Shown one piece after another: positions 44,805 through 52,592 of a stretch of DNA of 64,000 nt. How positions within the stretch are numbered: position 1 is the first letter of the stretch; every line of letters begins with the position of its first letter. Position numbers and translations under genes: made by a program. Source of the DNA: Desulfobulbaceae bacterium (GTDB taxonomy: Bacteria > Desulfobacterota > Desulfobulbia > Desulfobulbales > Desulfocapsaceae); NCBI GenBank assembly GCA_024227155.1, contig JAAELB010000101.1:28503-92502 (forward strand). Reading direction: 5' to 3'. Below the pieces are notes generated by a model. The model was not told where the DNA came from. It saw nothing but the letters and a program-made list of their open reading frames with translations, and ran no database searches.

Positions 44805-44831
44805 ATAAATATGACACAACCTGAAAACTAT

Positions 44832-46058
44832 TTACTGCAGTTTCTTTTGCAGGTTTTTATCCAGGACCTCAAGAAACTGTTCTGTTGTCAAATAATGCTC
44901 CACCTGCAAGTCCTTCCCGTGGATGCAAAGTGCAAGGTCCTTTGTCATACTGCCGCTTTCAATGGTCTCTACACAAACAGTCTCTAAGGCTTGACAAAAA
45001 TCGACCAGATCACTGTTGCCGTCAAGTTCACCTCGAAACGCCAGCCCTCTAGTCCAGGCAAATATTGATGCTATCGGGTTTGTTGAGGTAGGGTTACCCT
45101 TCTGGTGTTCTCGATAATGTCTCGTCACCGTACCATGGGCAGCCTCCGCCTCCATTGTTTTGCCATCTGGAGTTACCAGGGTTGAGGTCATAAGCCCTAA
45201 GGAGCCGAAGCCCTGGGCAAGAGTATCTGACTGTACATCTCCATCATAATTCTTACAGGCCCAGACAAAACCACCATCCCATTTGAGCGCAGCCGCAACC
45301 ATATCGTCAATCAGACGATGTTCGTAGATAATACCGAGTTCATCCATTTTTCCTTTATATGTAGACTGGTACACCTCCTCAAAAATATCTTTGAAACGAC
45401 CATCATATTTTTTCAGAATAGTGTTTTTTGTAGAAAGATAAAGGGACCATTTTTTGTGAATCGCCTGGTTAAAACAGGAGTGGGCAAAACCGTAAATAGA
45501 CTCATCGGTGTTATACATTGTTAGGGCAATCCCGCCACCTTGAAAATCATACACATCATGACTCTCCACCTCCCCTCCATCTTCTGGAGTGAAGCTAACG
45601 GTCAGTTTGCCTTTTCCCTTCACCACAAAATCAGTGGCACGGTACTGATCCCCAAAGGCGTGGCGGCCGATACAGATCGGTTTTTTCCAGGTTGTTACAA
45701 GTCTTGGAATATTATTTGCGATTATTGGCTCACGAAAAACTGTTCCGCCTAAGATGTTACGAATAGTACCATTTGGAGAACGGTACATTTCTTTGAGGCC
45801 AAATTCTTCAACCCTCGCCTCATCCGGGGTAATGGTGGCACATTTTATCCCGACACCGTATTTCTTTATGGCATTGGCTGCATCCACCGTAATCTGGTCA
45901 TCGGTCTCATCACGCTTCTCCATCCCAAGGTCATAGTATTTAATATCAAGATCCAGGTAGGGAAAAATGAGTTTTTCTTTAATAAACTGCCAGATGATGC
46001 GAGTCATCTCGTCACCATCGAGCTCTACAACAGGGTTATTCACTTGAATTTTCTTCAT
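44832..46058 (-). CDS. icd: NADP-dependent isocitrate dehydrogenase (eukaryote-like type II)
   Basis: A 408-residue enzyme converting isocitrate to 2-oxoglutarate. The pattern is that of the type II (IDH1-like) group: [20 protein letters not shown] at the start, [19 protein letters not shown], and [27 protein letters not shown] at 46058 is preferred to the GTG three codons earlier; the GTGAG just before it is a modest ribosome site. Standalone gene. Confidence 0.95.
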   Translation of the reverse strand: MKKIQVNNPVVELDGDEMTRIIWQFIKEKLIFPYLDLDIKYYDLGMEKRDETDDQITVDAANAIKKYGVGIKCATITPDEARVEEFGLKEMYRSPNGTIRNILGGTVFREPIIANNIPRLVTTWKKPICIGRHAFGDQYRATDFVVKGKGKLTVSFTPEDGGEVESHDVYDFQGGGIALTMYNTDESIYGFAHSCFNQAIHKKWSLYLSTKNTILKKYDGRFKDIFEEVYQSTYKGKMDELGIIYEHRLIDDMVAAALKWDGGFVWACKNYDGDVQSDTLAQGFGSLGLMTSTLVTPDGKTMEAEAAHGTVTRHYREHQKGNPTSTNPIASIFAWTRGLAFRGELDGNSDLVDFCQALETVCVETIESGSMTKDLALCIHGKDLQVEHYLTTEQFLEVLDKNLQKKLQ

Positions 46059-46096
46059 TGTTCTCACTTTGTTATAGTTGTATTTTCGTTCAAGGA

Positions 46097-46140
46097 GGTA
46101 CTATATTGAGTCCCGACTTATTTCACGTCTGTCGATATCA
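46097..46140 (-). repeat. Family A intergenic repeat, partial copy
   Basis: GGTACTATATTGAGTCCCGACTTATTTCACG, broken here as GGTACTATATTGAGTCCCG then ACTTATTTCACG, fits the core TACTTATCCCGACTTATTTCCCG with changes. It sits just upstream of icd. The rest of 46059-46683 holds another copy at 46473-46514 and no supported gene. Confidence 0.45.
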
Positions 46141-46472
46141 GGCTACTATAGATTTTTAATAGTGTAAATTTTTAAAATTCTGTCAATTATTTTTCACACA
46201 GCCGACTTTCCAACACCTTACCATGCTTCCCTTTCGAGCCATCATCATTCACCGATTGATTGTCATTCAAATTCAGGGTATTTTAAATCTTGTTTAACCC
46301 AATATAAGCTGAGTATGACTAACGAAACACCTCTCGGTCTTATATTTGGCAAGTTTTTAGAAAATTAGACGCCAAAAAAGCAATTGCAGCTAAAACCGTT
46401 TACTCCATAGGTTACTGTGTTCCTTTCGCCTGCCTCGACCCCAAAATAAATCGAGAGCTTACTTTTACCCAC

Positions 46473-46514
46473 AAGGCACTTATCCCGACTTATTTCCCGT
46501 TTATCGGGGTTAGG
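46473..46514 (-). repeat. Family A intergenic repeat, typical core
   Basis: AAGGCACTTATCCCGACTT, then ATTTCCCGTTTATCGGGGTTAGG. This is the clearest example of the core, with the small CCCG(AT)...CGGGG hairpin. The GTTTACTCC stretch about 75 bases upstream may be the eroded other end of the element. Confidence 0.65.
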
Positions 46515-46683
46515 TTCACTCAGGCAGAACCCGAGGTTTAATTAAAAGCAATTAATTGAAGATGCAGAAACAGTGGGAAAAACAGAAGAAGTGCAGCACA
46601 CCTCCAGTTCACGGCTGGTTTTGATGGCAGAAGTCGTATCGAGGGTCCGGGAGTAGAACTGATCTGGGGTTAAAAGGGGGATA

Positions 46684-46914
46684 TTACAGCTCACCCCAGA
46701 TGATGTAGCCCTGCTTTTTATAATCCTCAACACATTTGTCGTTGGCCTCATAGGATTTTTTGCTGTTCCACTTATCGACCTTACAGTTAACAAAGTCCAT
46801 AGTTTCTGGATTTTGTAAAATAACATTGCTGGACCGATCTGCAAACCTGGTGCAACCACTCACCATGAGACATAAGAAAATTAACAGAACAAGGACTTTT
46901 ATTGTTAAATCCAT
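46684..46914 (-). CDS. Small lipoprotein, function unknown
   Basis: A 76-residue protein with a clear lipoprotein signal peptide (lipobox MVSGC, Cys21) and a 55-residue mature part containing two Cys (CKVDKW and KCVEDYKKQG), which could form a disulfide in the periplasm. The tail ends KKQGYIIWGEL, a pattern seen in small lipoproteins with a 'C...C..yl..GY' layout. No function can be assigned. It stands alone between repeat-rich spacers. Confidence 0.75.
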   Translation of the reverse strand: MDLTIKVLVLLIFLCLMVSGCTRFADRSSNVILQNPETMDFVNCKVDKWNSKKSYEANDKCVEDYKKQGYIIWGEL

Positions 46915-46923
46915 AGACTATCC

Positions 46924-46960
46924 CTAACCCGAATAAATCGGAATTTTTAAGATACTAAGT
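46924..46960 (+). repeat. Family A repeat, end fragment
   Basis: CTAACCCGAATAAATCGGAA followed by TTTTTAAGATACTAAGTG matches the left end of the copies at 51442 and 51866. It overlaps the presumed promoter zone of the small lipoprotein gene. Confidence 0.55.
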
Positions 46961-47020
46961 GATTACATCCGCAAAACACACACATATCCGGAGTCAGGCA
47001 CCATTAACTATAGTTTTTTC

Positions 47021-47566
47021 TCAACCATACACTTCCGCGTCCTTGAAAAGAGTTCCAAGCACATCCTTCCCGGACAGAACCGGTTCACCTTCCATGGGCC
47101 AATCCACTGCCAACTGCGGGTCATTCCAAATTATGCACCTTTCATGCTCGGGTGCATAATAATCGGTGGTTCGGTAAAGAAACTCAGCAACATCGGAAAG
47201 AACCACAAAACCGTGGGCAAAGCCCGCCGGTATCCATAGTTGTTTCTTATTCTCAGCGCTTAAATGGGCCCCTACCCATTTGCCAAAGGTTGGAGAACTC
47301 TTCCGAATGTCCACCGCAACATCATAAACTTCACCAACCACAGCACGCACCAGTTTCCCCTGGGGTTGGCGAATCTGATAGTGCAATCCCCGCAGGACCC
47401 CTCGTATTGACTTGGAGTGGTTATCCTGAACAAAATCACACTCCAGGCCTGTTTTATCTTTCCAGGTACGCTGATTAAAGCTTTCGTAGAAAAAACCTCT
47501 ATCATCACCGAAGACAGTAGGCTCAATCACAAGAACTTCTGGTATTGCCGTTTCTATTACATTCAT
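47021..47566 (-). CDS. rfbC: dTDP-4-dehydrorhamnose 3,5-epimerase
   Basis: A 181-residue cupin-fold enzyme of dTDP-L-rhamnose synthesis. The catalytic His lies in GVLRGLHYQ, and FAHGFVVLSD and the Tyr-containing TTDYYAPEHE segment are conserved. It is encoded 38 bases downstream of rfbB. The companion genes rfbA and rfbD are not in the window, so the pathway must be completed elsewhere. Confidence 0.95.
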   Translation of the reverse strand: MNVIETAIPEVLVIEPTVFGDDRGFFYESFNQRTWKDKTGLECDFVQDNHSKSIRGVLRGLHYQIRQPQGKLVRAVVGEVYDVAVDIRKSSPTFGKWVGAHLSAENKKQLWIPAGFAHGFVVLSDVAEFLYRTTDYYAPEHERCIIWNDPQLAVDWPMEGEPVLSGKDVLGTLFKDAEVYG

Positions 47567-47604
47567 AAACTCATACTCACTATCGCAGACAAGCCTTCCG
47601 GCCC

Positions 47605-48678
47605 TCAGTCTTTATACATATTTTCATAGTAATTCTGGTAGGCCCCATTGACGATATCCTCAACCCAGCTCTGGTTTGCAAGATACCAGTCAATAGTTTT
47701 TTCAATCCCCTGTTCAAAGGTCATCTTTGGCTGCCAGCCAAGTTTGCTGCTAATTTTCGTCGCATCTATGGCGTACCTTCTGTCATGACCGAGTCTATCT
47801 TTTACATAGGTTATGAGTGAACTTCGTGGATTGCCAGATTCCAACAGCCCAACTTTTCCATCAAGAAGGTCACAAACCACTGTAACCACGTCTAGATTCT
47901 GCTTTTCATTATTGCCGCCAATATTGTAACAATGGCCGTTGCTACCTTTTTTAATAACCTCTACAATGGCCTCACAGTGGTCCTGCACAAAGAGCCAGTC
48001 ACGTACATTTTTTCCATCACCATATACGGGCAGAGGCTTTCCGTGGAGCGCGTTGTTGAAAATCAGCGGAATCAGTTTTTCCGGAAACTGATAGGGACCA
48101 TAATTGTTGGAGCAATTGGTAATACGCACAGGAAGCTCATAGGTGTGAAAATAGGCACTGGCCAGATGATCTGAAGATGCCTTTGAGGCCGAGTAAGGAG
48201 AACGTGGGTCAAAAGGCGTTTCTTCAGTAAAAAAACCGGTTTCTCCTAAAGAACCGTACACCTCGTCCGTACTGACATGTAGAAAACATGGATTGTTCAC
48301 CCCGCTTTCTTCTGCCATCCAACTCTTTCTTGCCGCTTCCAGCAAGGTGAAAGTACCCACGATATTTGTCTGAATAAAATCTGCGGGCCCCGTAATTGAT
48401 CTGTCCACATGGGACTCTGCTGCAAAATGCACGACAGTGTCAATATTTTCTTCCCGAAACAGCTGTTCCACAAGTTCTTTGTCACAAATATCGCCCTTGA
48501 CAAAACGGTAAGACTCCCCTTCTTCAATCCCAACCAGATTATTTAAATTACCTGCATAGGTGAGCTTATCGAGATTGATCACTCTCCAAGTTTTACAGGC
48601 CGTAACCAGTAACCGAACAAAATTTGCCCCGATAAAGCCACAGCCCCCTGTAACCAGGATGTTTCGTCTATTTTTCAT
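47605..48678 (-). CDS. rfbB: dTDP-glucose 4,6-dehydratase
   Basis: A 357-residue extended SDR enzyme that makes dTDP-4-keto-6-deoxyglucose. The NAD-binding motif is GGCGFIGANFVR near residue 11, and the catalytic STDEVYGS and YSASKASSD (YxxxK) segments are in place. It begins a two-gene operon with rfbC for surface polysaccharide precursors. Confidence 0.96.
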   Translation of the reverse strand: MKNRRNILVTGGCGFIGANFVRLLVTACKTWRVINLDKLTYAGNLNNLVGIEEGESYRFVKGDICDKELVEQLFREENIDTVVHFAAESHVDRSITGPADFIQTNIVGTFTLLEAARKSWMAEESGVNNPCFLHVSTDEVYGSLGETGFFTEETPFDPRSPYSASKASSDHLASAYFHTYELPVRITNCSNNYGPYQFPEKLIPLIFNNALHGKPLPVYGDGKNVRDWLFVQDHCEAIVEVIKKGSNGHCYNIGGNNEKQNLDVVTVVCDLLDGKVGLLESGNPRSSLITYVKDRLGHDRRYAIDATKISSKLGWQPKMTFEQGIEKTIDWYLANQSWVEDIVNGAYQNYYENMYKD

Positions 48679-48791
48679 AAATTTTCAGATTAATGTTTGC
48701 ATTATTAAAAAAAAACCATATTCTATGATGTTTTCCCTGCCTGTCCTTATAATAAGGTTACCAAATAATTCAAAGTCATATTTTGTAGGTT

Positions 48792-50381
48792 ATGAGCAAA
48801 CAACTGGAACTGGAAATTGCCAAGCGGCGTACCTTTGGCATCATCAGCCACCCCGATGCGGGTAAAACGACCCTGACTGAAAAACTCCTTCTTTTTGGTG
48901 GTGCCATCAATATGGCGGGTGCCGTCAAATCACGAAAGGTTGAACGCCATGCGACAAGCGACTGGATGGCAATTGAACAGGAACGTGGCATATCTGTTAC
49001 CACCTCTGTTATGAAATTCACCTATCGTGATTTTGAGGTTAATCTGCTTGACACTCCGGGTCACCAGGATTTTTCAGAAGACACCTACAGGGTGCTTACG
49101 GCTGTTGACTCGGCTGTTATGGTAATCGACAGCGCGAAAGGTGTCGAAGCTCAAACTGAAAAACTTATGGAGGTGTGTCGAATGCGCAACACCCCCATTA
49201 TCACCTTTATCAACAAACTCGACCGAGAAGGCCAGTCCCCCTTAGATCTGATGGCAGAGATAGAGGAAAAGCTGCAGATTGAATGCACCCCTCTCTCCTG
49301 GCCTATAGGTATGGGCAAGACCTTTAAAGGTGTCTACAATCTCTTCCATAAGACCTTGCACCTGTTTACCCCAGGACAGAACATCAGAAACATCAAGGGT
49401 ATTGTTATTGAAGATTTGAACGACCCAAAAGTGGACGAGCTTCTCGGCACCCAGGCGGCGGACGACCTGCGGGAGGACATCGAACTCCTCGAGGGAGCCG
49501 CCAACCCTTTTGAACACGATCATTACCTCAAGGCCAGCCAAACCCCTGTCTTTTTTGGCAGTGCTATCAATAATTTTGGGATACAGGAAATGCTCGACTG
49601 TTTCATTGAAATGGCACCGGCGCCAGGGCCCAGAAAAGCAATCAGCCGGGATGTTTCACCAACCGAAGAACCTTTCTCCGGATTTGTATTTAAAATTCAG
49701 GCAAACATGAACCCTGCCCATAGGGATAGAATCGCTTTTTTCCGCATCTGTTCAGGCAAGTTTAGTCGTGGTATGAAGGTTAAACACCATCGACTCGGCA
49801 AAGACATCACACTTGCCAATGCTACCATTTTCATGGCCCAGGAGCGAGCCAATGTTGACGAGGCGTGGCCTGGAGATATTATCGGCCTGCATAACCATGG
49901 GACCATAAAAATTGGTGACACCTTCACCCCCAAAGAGCTTTTACAGTTTACCGGAGTGCCAAATTTCGCCCCGGAACACTTTAGACGCGTACTGCTCAAA
50001 GACCCGCTGAAAATGAAGCAGCTACAAAAAGGTCTGATCCAACTCGCCGAAGAAGGTGCCATCCAGGTATTTCGCCCCCTCATCGGTGCAGACTATATCA
50101 TGGGTGCGGTTGGCGTCCTGCAGTTTGAAGTAACCATGGCACGGTTGAAAAACGAATATGGGGTGAAGGCGGTCTATGAACCTGTCAATTTCCAGGCTGC
50201 ACGGTGGGTGAAATGCGAAGACAAAAAAGCGATGGACGAATTTGAACGCAAGAACCAGGCTGCACTGGCACGTGACTCTGAGGGTTTCCTTACCTATCTT
50301 GCAGAAAATGAATGGATGCTCAACTACTTCATGGAAAAGTGGCCAGGCATCATCTTTGAAAAAACTCGGGAAAATATTTAA
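48792..50381 (+). CDS. prfC: Peptide chain release factor 3
   Basis: A 529-residue translational GTPase that recycles RF1/RF2 from the ribosome. G1 is SHPDAGKTT near residue 18; [21 protein letters not shown] and the RF3-specific insert ([14 protein letters not shown]) follow. Length is normal. A hairpin after the stop (50396-50423) probably ends transcription. Confidence 0.97.
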   Translation: MSKQLELEIAKRRTFGIISHPDAGKTTLTEKLLLFGGAINMAGAVKSRKVERHATSDWMAIEQERGISVTTSVMKFTYRDFEVNLLDTPGHQDFSEDTYRVLTAVDSAVMVIDSAKGVEAQTEKLMEVCRMRNTPIITFINKLDREGQSPLDLMAEIEEKLQIECTPLSWPIGMGKTFKGVYNLFHKTLHLFTPGQNIRNIKGIVIEDLNDPKVDELLGTQAADDLREDIELLEGAANPFEHDHYLKASQTPVFFGSAINNFGIQEMLDCFIEMAPAPGPRKAISRDVSPTEEPFSGFVFKIQANMNPAHRDRIAFFRICSGKFSRGMKVKHHRLGKDITLANATIFMAQERANVDEAWPGDIIGLHNHGTIKIGDTFTPKELLQFTGVPNFAPEHFRRVLLKDPLKMKQLQKGLIQLAEEGAIQVFRPLIGADYIMGAVGVLQFEVTMARLKNEYGVKAVYEPVNFQAARWVKCEDKKAMDEFERKNQAALARDSEGFLTYLAENEWMLNYFMEKWPGIIFEKTRENI

Positions 50382-50395
50382 CTACATCAAGCCAG

Positions 50396-50423
50396 TGTCA
50401 TTCTCGTGGTGCCGAGAATGACA
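50396..50423. terminator. Hairpin between converging prfC and the DUF134 gene
   Basis: An 11 bp perfect stem TGTCATTCTCG (50396-50406) with CGAGAATGACA (50413-50423), six-base loop. There is no long T-run, but it is well placed to stop both converging transcripts. Confidence 0.6.
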
Positions 50424-50451
50424 TGGCCTATATTTCATGGTTGAGAATCTT

Positions 50452-50742
50452 CTATTCATTCTCCTCATCCACAAAAATTATAGCATGCCCATCTGTCAGA
50501 GCCCGGGAGGTTTTTTTTCTGGCCACTGTGATTATTCTTTGAATAGTCCCCCTAGATACCCCCATGCTCTGACCTGCTTCTTCCTGGGTCATCCCTTCTC
50601 CATCACATAAACGTAAAGCCTCCAACTCATCCCGATAGAGCTCAACCTGCTGAATTTCGGTGATAGGAACCCCTGTTGGTTTAAATGCTTTACCACAGAA
50701 TTTCCCCTGACAGTTTCGTATTTTTTTTGGACGCGGTGACAT
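50452..50742 (-). CDS. DUF134 family helix-turn-helix protein
   Basis: A 96-residue protein of the DUF134 family: a Cys-containing N-terminal part (IRNCQGKFCGKAFKPTG) and a sigma-70 region 4-like helix-turn-helix (MTQEEAGQSMGVSRGTIQRII). Family members are thought to be DNA-binding and often sit beside NifX-like proteins, as here. The frame begins three codons earlier with TTG; the ATG at 50742 is used. No ribosome site is obvious. Confidence 0.88.
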   Translation of the reverse strand: MSPRPKKIRNCQGKFCGKAFKPTGVPITEIQQVELYRDELEALRLCDGEGMTQEEAGQSMGVSRGTIQRIITVARKKTSRALTDGHAIIFVDEENE

Positions 50743-50878
50743 AAAAATCAATGCTATAATATAAGGATTAGGGGATCTAACACCAATTACAAGTTATAAA
50801 TCCAGCAAAGACATATACTACCCTGTCGTAGGCAAATTTGCTATAGCTTGCTAGTAACATATAATCAATATCTGACAC

Positions 50879-51034
50879 TCTCGTAAAAATCATAGATTGG
50901 TCGGAGATGGGCTCAGGAAAAACTTTGATATACGAGGCGTAGTGTCTTGAGCGACGATTCGGCAGTACTTACAGTACGGCGAATCGTCGCTCAAGGCCTA
51001 CAACGAAGTAGATCGGAGTTTTTACGAGTCCATC
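50879..51034. mobile_element. Family B: 155 bp hairpin element with terminal inverted repeats
   Basis: The ends are CTCGTAAAAAT (50879-50889) and GTTTTTACGAG (51019-51029). In the middle TTGAGCGACGATTCG (50947-50961) faces CGAATCGTCGCTCAA (50980-50994) around a short loop containing AGTACTTACAGTAC. The right half is nearly identical to the half-copy between the direct repeats at 35264-35365, in reverse complement. No coding capacity. It lies between the NifX-like and DUF134 genes, which would otherwise be a simple operon. Confidence 0.72.
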
Positions 51035-51040
51035 AATATC

Positions 51041-51430
51041 TCAATGGCTACAGTTGCCCGCCCCCTTACAAACCTGATTCGCATGCATAATGGGCAAGTC
51101 GCCAGCTGAAAATTTGGCAACCGCATCCTGCGCAGTTGCCACAAGGTTCCTGTCGGCAAAATAAACAGCTATCCCTTCACCAGCAAAACCCTGCATCGGT
51201 CTGGCACCCATGCCACCGACTATTATCACATCAACCTCCGCCTCACTCAACACTTTGACAGGAACCATACACCCTCCTGCCTGATGTTCTCCATTTACGA
51301 TTACAGACACATCTATTATGGCTTTTTTTTCATCTAACTCGACTATAGTGAAGACATCACAATGACCAAAATGGTCTGAACGAGCGGCCTCAAGCCCCCC
51401 TGGATTGTTTGTTGGAACAGCTATGCGCAT
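51041..51430 (-). CDS. NifX/NifB-type dinitrogenase iron-molybdenum cofactor-binding family protein
   Basis: A 129-residue protein of the NifX/NafY-like family (PF02579-type). It starts MRIAVPTNNPGGLEA, followed by HFGHCDVFTIVE, a mid segment IIVGGMGARPMQGF, and a Cys-containing C-terminus ending VCKGAGNCSH that could bind iron-sulfur or metal. Homologues occur far beyond nitrogen fixers and are often beside DUF134, so a general metal-cluster handling role is likely. No nif genes are in the window. Confidence 0.88.
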   Translation of the reverse strand: MRIAVPTNNPGGLEAARSDHFGHCDVFTIVELDEKKAIIDVSVIVNGEHQAGGCMVPVKVLSEAEVDVIIVGGMGARPMQGFAGEGIAVYFADRNLVATAQDAVAKFSAGDLPIMHANQVCKGAGNCSH

Positions 51431-51441
51431 CTTAATCCCTT

Positions 51442-51573
51442 CTAACCCGACAAGTCGGAAACTTTTTTAGTATCACTGGATAAGTGCCTTGGTGATAACT
51501 CTAAGTTTATGATTTCAAAGCGATCTCATAATTTCTTGTTTTTTATTACAGCTTCTATAGAGTAAGGCACTAA
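51442..51573 (+). repeat. Family A intergenic repeat, full-length copy 1 of a local cluster
   Basis: It starts CTAACCCGACAAGTCGGAA, has ACTGGATAAGTGCCTTGG in the middle and ends CTATAGAGTAAGGCACTAA. It aligns over its whole length with the copy at 51866-51994, including CGATCTC-ATAATTTCTTGTTTTT in both. It lies just upstream of the NifX-like gene. Confidence 0.78.
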
Positions 51574-51727
51574 TTACTTATTCATTTTACGCTGTATTCT
51601 ACACAGCCTACTTTTTGTGCATATGCACACTAATTACTTCCAACTCCATAGTCAAGAAAATAGTGTTACCAGGAGAGAAAACGAAGAGAGTAAAGGAGAA
51701 GGAAGCCGATAGACAACCTCAACAAGA

Positions 51728-51817
51728 TTTAGTAGCTTAGAAATTCATTTCTTGTTTATATTAATTAATTTTGTGAAGGTACTTATCCCGGCTTACTTTC
51801 CGTTTCCCGGGGTTAAT
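51728..51817 (-). repeat. Family A intergenic repeat, inverted copy 2 of a local cluster
   Basis: Reverse orientation. It begins TTTAGTAGCTTAGAAATTC, which matches the end of the 54858-54979 copy in reverse complement, and ends AAGGTACTTATCCCGGC then TTTCCGTTTCCCGGGGTTA. Confidence 0.7.
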
Positions 51818-51865
51818 AAATTACTATAACTATCGCAAAGTAAAGCAACAACCTATAAAGCGGTA

Positions 51866-51994
51866 CAAACCCGAATAAATCGGAACTTTTGAAGTGCTTG
51901 GATAAGTACCTTGCCGGTTACTTTAAGCTCCTAATTTTAAAACGATCTCCTGATTTCTTGTTTTTATGACAGATTTTCAGGAGTAAGGTACTAA
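51866..51994 (+). repeat. Family A intergenic repeat, full-length copy 3 of a local cluster
   Basis: It starts AAACCCGAATAAATCGGAAC, contains GCTTGGATAAGTACCTTGCC and ends CAGGAGTAAGGTACTAA. With the two preceding copies it fills most of the 581-base spacer 51431-52011 before the DUF4390 gene, where no gene was found. Confidence 0.78.
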
Positions 51995-52011
51995 AGACAA
52001 TTTTACACACT

Positions 52012-52590
52012 ATGCCCTACATTTCAAATTTATTTTTAGCCCTTCTTTTCATCGTTATTGGGCTACCATCGCAAGCTCTCTGCAATACGCCTGAATCGAA
52101 AAATGTGACAATACAAGAACTCACCGCCACAACCTCAGAAACACATCTTATAATGTTCGCCACCCTGAAAAACAGTTTCACCACCGAAATGGTAGAAATA
52201 CTCCACAGCGGCATCCCCCTGCGATTTACCTTTTTTGTGGAACTATTCAAGACTGAATCGAACTGGCCCGAGGAGCAGATAATTGCCTTCAGGTTCGAGC
52301 ATGTTATGACCTTCGACACCCTAAAAGAAGCTTATCTTGTCACCCTCGAGGAAGACAACAACAAAATACAGTCCTTCAAGTCCCTGTTCGAGGCCCAAAA
52401 GGTCATCAACGAAATTAATGGTGCAAAAGTGGTCTCCCTGGATCAGATCATTCCAGACAACCTTTATAAACTCAAGATCAAAGCGGATCTTTACCAGAAG
52501 ACTCTGCCCCTCAGCCTGCAGTCCTTTCTACCATTCCTCTCCTGGGGTGATATTGAAACGGACTGGCACGAAATCGAGTTTAAGTACTGA
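52012..52590 (+). CDS. DUF4390 protein of the NtrYX cassette
   Basis: A 192-residue exported protein with signal peptide (about 1-24, ending QALCN) and the DUF4390 domain: GIPLRFTFFVELF, followed by an RFEHVMTFDTLKEAYLVTL strand pair. It is probably periplasmic and beta-rich. It lies two bases before the ntrY gene, a fixed pairing in many delta-type bacteria, and may help the sensor; the mechanism is unknown. Confidence 0.88.
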   Translation: MPYISNLFLALLFIVIGLPSQALCNTPESKNVTIQELTATTSETHLIMFATLKNSFTTEMVEILHSGIPLRFTFFVELFKTESNWPEEQIIAFRFEHVMTFDTLKEAYLVTLEEDNNKIQSFKSLFEAQKVINEINGAKVVSLDQIIPDNLYKLKIKADLYQKTLPLSLQSFLPFLSWGDIETDWHEIEFKY

Positions 52591-52592
52591 TA

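Noticed and set aside
46542-46859. 105-codon minus-strand open frame overlapping the small lipoprotein gene
   Set aside because: It overlaps, in another frame, a gene with a clear lipoprotein signal peptide; its own translation has no domain or start signal.
51041-51430. Evidence for nitrogen fixation from the NifX-like gene
   Set aside because: This family occurs in many non-fixing bacteria, usually with DUF134, and no nif structural or assembly gene is in the window.
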